A DNA stretch of 64,000 bases. It comes from Panicum virgatum (taxonomy: Eukaryota; Streptophyta; Magnoliopsida; Poales; Poaceae). The notes beneath the pieces were generated by a model. The model did no database searches. It saw nothing but the letters and a program-made list of their open reading frames with translations, and was not told the DNA's origin. The stretch is taken from NCBI RefSeq assembly GCF_016808335.1, contig NC_053146.1, positions 7,913,015 to 7,977,014 on the forward strand. Direction: 5' to 3'. Of the stretch, positions 60,230 to 64,000 are shown in pieces (within the stretch, counting starts at the first letter, position 1; every line of letters starts with the position of its first letter). The position numbers were made by a program, and so were the translations under genes.

Positions 60230-62300
60230 TACCAATTTATTCTCAAAATCATATAAAATGGCATTAGAAATGAGCTCACCAATAAAATTGACTATCGTGC
60301 TTTAGCTCTCGTGATCGGAACTAGCATGTCCTGTGAAGGAGTCTTGGTTGTATCCGAAGGAGTGATGTCCTCATCATCCTTCCCCTCTTGAATTGGAGTC
60401 GTCCTCGACTCAAGCTCATCTTCTTCTTCCATGTACGGCCTCAATTCTAGGAACATGCTCCCCTTATACTCAACTTTATGGTTGTATCCCGAAGTTTCAT
60501 ATTCTCATCATTCTCCTCTTCTTGACAGCAAACCGACCTCGGTTTGATCAAGGGTATGTGGAAATTGTCCATCTTTATGGAGGCACAAGGACCGATTGTG
60601 GTGCTTGGATGTGACAACGAACAATGCTCCCCTTCTTGTGATCCATCCTGTTTCTTAAAAACAAAACTAGGAGCACTTGACATGACATGTTCAATGTTAG
60701 TAAAGCAAGCTAGTTGATTACTTTGGGGCATGACAAAAGGATCCTTTACATCTGAAGAAATATAAACTCCACGCACCATATACATACCATTATTATCATA
60801 TTTGCCCATAGCATGAAATTTGTTTCTTTTGAACAAAGAAAATTCAGTTTTGGAAAATATTCTCCTCTCTGCAGTTTTTAGATCACAAAGAAAATCCAAT
60901 TCAATATAACCCAAAGTATTTAGAGAAGACAACAATTTCAGTTCATCGTTTTTAGAGGTAATGGGAATCAAATGTTTAATTTCAGCACAAGTATTGTTCC
61001 CTTTCACTCGTTGTGGCAAAGGTATAAGTGAAACATCAACACACAACTCATGTTTATCACAAAGATTAGTAGAAAAATCAACTTGTGACAAAGGTAAATC
61101 AAGTGTACGTTTCAAATCAGCAGGGTTGGTCGAACAATTAAGCACATCAAGAGAGTTTTTACCTGAAACATCAAACTCTTGTTTTTCTTTTGTGTTATCC
61201 TCTTCTTTGTGTGTTTGCAGAAAATTATTAGTTCCAACAAAAGGAAACACAAAATTCTCATCTTGTATCAATTCATATTTGGATGAATGTGTTGCAACAT
61301 CTAAAATTTTCCATTCTCTTCTAAAAGGTTCAGTCTTTCTTCTCTCAAATCTTTCCAAATCAGCTTCTAAAATTTCAACAGCACTCAAAGGTTTAAGAAT
61401 AACATTTTTACCATTATATTTGAAAGAATAATCATTAGCATTTGTATTATGCACAACATTATTTTCAAAAATCCATGGTTCACCAAATAACAAATGGCAT
61501 GCTTGCATAGGTACTATGTCAAATTCTGCACTATCCTTGTAAACACCAACAAAAAATTCTATATGTGCAATCTTATTTACCTTTATGATATCACAAGAAT
61601 TTACCGATTGGATGTAGTACGGAGCTGGATGTGGCTCTATGGTTAAGCCAAGCTTCTCGACCAACTCTAGACTTGCAATGTTGCGGCTAGTCTCACCATC
61701 AATAATGATAGGACAACGTCGATTCATCACAACAAAGAAAGTCTGAAACAAATTGTTGACTTGATTTTGTTCTGCCTTCTGCATTTGAGAACTGAGCACC
61801 TGTTGTGCTACAGTGCTCATATCATCCTAAAAAAGGTTAGTCACAGAAAGAGGAAGAACAAGAGATTGCTCCTCGAGTTGAGGCATCTGATCATTTGAAT
61901 TCAAAACAGGAGGTGGATGAACAAATTTTTTTCTCATAAGAACTTTCATGTCATCCCAATATTGTGGTTTAACTAATGGACATAAGGACTCCCACCAAGT
62001 TAAAGCATTACCTCGCAAGAACTGGCTGCATTCTCGACCTTCCTCCGTGCACACATTTAACGAGTAGCAAATATGTTAACTATTGCTATTTCCCACTCAA
62101 TGTACTCATCAACACCTACACCATCATAAGTCGGTGGATATGAATGACCTGTCATTGTAGACACAAAAATAGGAACAAACAGTGAAAGTTTCCCTAATAA
62201 TGTACTACGCAAGGATAGTGGTGCCTCTCAATCAATCAACACAGCAAAATGAAACACCTTGCCAAGCTCTTACAAAGTTCTTACCAGCAAAACAAAGGAT
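60230..62300 (-). pseudogene. Gypsy retroelement gag and protease region, degraded
   Basis: On the minus strand, gag begins near 62160 (MTGHSYPPTYDGVGVDEYIEWE), with a stop and frame changes near 62050 and 61850 around GNALTWWESLCPLVKPQYWDDM. A long frame 61820-60447 carries a retropepsin-like fold (IIIDGETSRNIASLELVEKL, PMQACHLLFGEPW). The usual D-S/G-G-x motif is altered to DGET. After this the frame passes into linker sequence and stops; reverse transcriptase and integrase are absent. The tail gacgactccaattcaagagg, in minus reading at about 60400, is text seen near the 3' end of such elements, so an internal deletion is likely. Annotated as an old, defective copy. Confidence 0.7.
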
Positions 62301-62665
62301 TACCTTGAAGATGTGATCCAACGATTGCAAGGGTCAAAAACTGTGTTGTCCAAAAGTAATATGTGGAGCTTGGGAGGCTAAATATATGTAGCAAGGAATA
62401 TCAATAAATCAATTCAGAAATTGCAAAGCTGAAAATTAGTCCCAAGCTATAGTCTATGTCACTGGCCTAAACTCGTCTTGGACCTAGCTCAAGCAAACGA
62501 AAGATACAACCAGCCAAGGACTCAAAAGGATGCAAACACTTCTGAATTTTTTTCTTCTTTATTTTTCTTTTTTTTCTTGGTTCCTTTTTTGGTGCGGCTT
62601 TTCTACTTCTTTTTTTTCTGCACCTTTGCCTTTTCCTTTTTTTTATATATGTCAGGAAGTGCCGC
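62301..62665 (-). other. 5' leader side of the gypsy relic
   Basis: No second LTR with tgttagg and atcaaca ends is seen before the next element starts at 62666, so the 5' LTR of the relic is missing. A long pyrimidine run (62545-62645) abuts the boundary. Confidence 0.4.
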
Positions 62666-64000
62666 TGAAAGCATCTAGGCCCTCAAGGTATGTTTCGGTG
62701 ATTAATGACAACCATTATTGTGACTAATGAGTTTGTGCAGCTTAATGAAATCTTATCGCTCATTGGATCATATGTTAAAGAGGCCCCTAAATTTCATTAT
62801 TCAAAAAGACGATCTCGGTATTCAACTCAAGTATATAACAAGACTAAGGATCTTTCTAGTCCTAAGTGTCGCAAGGTTGAGAAGGACACTTAGGTTAGTA
62901 TAAGTTTTATAGTTTTGTAGAGGTCGCACTATTAAGAGGGGTTAAGGCCAAGTAACTTGAGCATGGACATGGTCAATAAAAAATGGATGCACACATTGGT
63001 CACTCAGGTTCTTGGAAGCTCAAACAAGTGCTATTCAGTTCATATCTCAAGAATATTTGGATTTCATTCAAGACTCAGATTAGAAAAAGCAAAATCAAGA
63101 AAAAGTCTTATCACCGGTTTAATCAACGACATCAATTTTCTATACGTCGGTTAAACGCAGTTGCTGAAGTCTGGACACAGTGTTCACCGGATTAACCGAC
63201 AATGTTTAAAATTAACATCGGTTCAGTTGTCCAGAGAGTCGGTTTTTCAGGGGTTTTCAGGCTTACACTCACCGGTTAAACCGACGAAGGATTTGAGTTA
63301 GCGCTGGTGCTGTTGTCCAGAGAGTTGGTTTTTCAGTTGATCAGTGGACAACTACACACATCGGTTAAATCGATGATACGTCGGTTAAATTGCCCGAGCT
63401 ATAACAGCTAGTATTTCAAATGGACAGTTTACATTCATCGATTAAACGGACGATGACTTTTGGAGGGCCGTCGGATTAACCGGCGTTGCGTACTTTTCTG
63501 GTAGCTTTTCTCCAACGGCTCTATCCACGTGAACTGCCTATATATACCCCTCCAATGGATCATTTTGAAGTCTCTTGACACTAGGCAACACTCATACACT
63601 CATTCTCTTGTTGAGAGCCAACTTGAGCTTCACATTCCACTCATTTGATCATTCAATCATCCAAGAAGCAAGGCTAAGGACTTGAGTACAGAGAAGCTTG
63701 TGTGCATCCATTCTTGGTGATCGGTTCTTTCTCAAGTGAAGGCCCTAGCTTGTTACTTTTGGTGATTGGCATCACCTAGGCGATCTTGGTGATTGAGGTG
63801 CTTCTTGCGGAGCTTGCCAAGTTGATTGTGGGAGCCCGAAGAAGATTGTACGTGGCTTGAGCTCCACCACGCCGGGATGGTGAATGGAGACTCTTAGTGA
63901 GCACCCTCGTCTTGGTGACATAGGAGGTTACAAGACTCTTAGTGAGTGTCACAATGTGGATTAGGGGTGTGTGCCAACACATTGACACCACGGGAAAAAA
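62666..64000 (+). mobile_element. 5' part of another LTR retrotransposon (LTR, truncated by window end)
   Basis: Starts tgaaagcatctaggccctca and gtgattaatgacaacc, text common to LTRs of grass retroelements. A TATA box tatatatacccc at about 63539 and a typical leader (cttggtgattggcatcacc, ggagcttgccaag) follow. U3 contains an array of cggttaaa motifs. No open frame is expected here; coding regions would lie beyond 64000. Confidence 0.6.
63110..63490. repeat. Array of cggttaaac-type motifs in U3
   Basis: At least eight variants of atcggttaaatcgatg, accggttaaaccgacg and gtcggattaaccgg within 380 bp, each partly palindromic, interspersed with two gttgtccagagagt(c/t)gg copies. They lie upstream of the TATA box at 63539, so a role in transcription is plausible. 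Confidence 0.6.

Overview
The window looks like intergenic and genic DNA of a grass nuclear genome, probably a panicoid grass. It shows dense nested CACTA, MULE and Tourist-like elements with intact target-site duplications (TSDs), GC-rich exon starts, long AT-rich spacers, and consensus plant introns in the few coding regions. I saw no bacterial-style operons, CRISPR arrays or rRNA genes. Family names come from recognising motifs by eye; no database search was possible.

Layout. 1-1716 is the right end of a CACTA element with a Ulp1-like tail and an inserted solo LTR. 2276-about 8770 is a CACTA element (element A) with a decayed TNP2 transposase on + and a convergent second transposase gene on -, separated by a 20-bp minisatellite. 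8998-12334 holds MITEs, a 437-bp near-perfect palindrome and a 441-bp mini-CACTA. 12812-14400 holds local tandem duplications. 16407-18161 (-) is the one convincing host gene, a bHLH transcription factor of the bHLH041 type. 20876-23494 is a nest of a Pack-MULE-like element and MITEs inside an older inverted repeat. 26064-29394 is an array of about 0.5-kb repeats interrupted by a 1.4-kb CACTA (element B) that carries a fragment of an NRT1/PTR (NPF) transporter gene. 29737-34490 is MITEs, a 145-bp tandem repeat and LTR remnants. 34491-38427 is a non-autonomous MULE, a second CACTA gene-2 pseudogene and a long LTR. 39600-43750 has candidate first exons of unidentified transcripts facing each other. 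44031-about 47240 is an internally deleted relative of element A (element C). 48364-about 57830 is another CACTA (element G) whose Ulp1-type gene is split by a complete 4.24-kb MULE with a 9-bp TSD. 59457-62300 is a degraded gypsy element on -, and 62666-64000 is the start of another LTR.

How it fits together. Nearly every protein-coding trace is transposon-derived and broken by stops or frameshifts. The order of insertions can be read from the nesting. The second CACTA gene of the Ulp1 type occurs at three places (1-789, 35575-36640 and the 48880-56800 copy), and elements A and C share a promoter and leader, a TNP2 tail and a minisatellite. The bHLH gene is the only likely functional gene, and even there the 3' end is uncertain.
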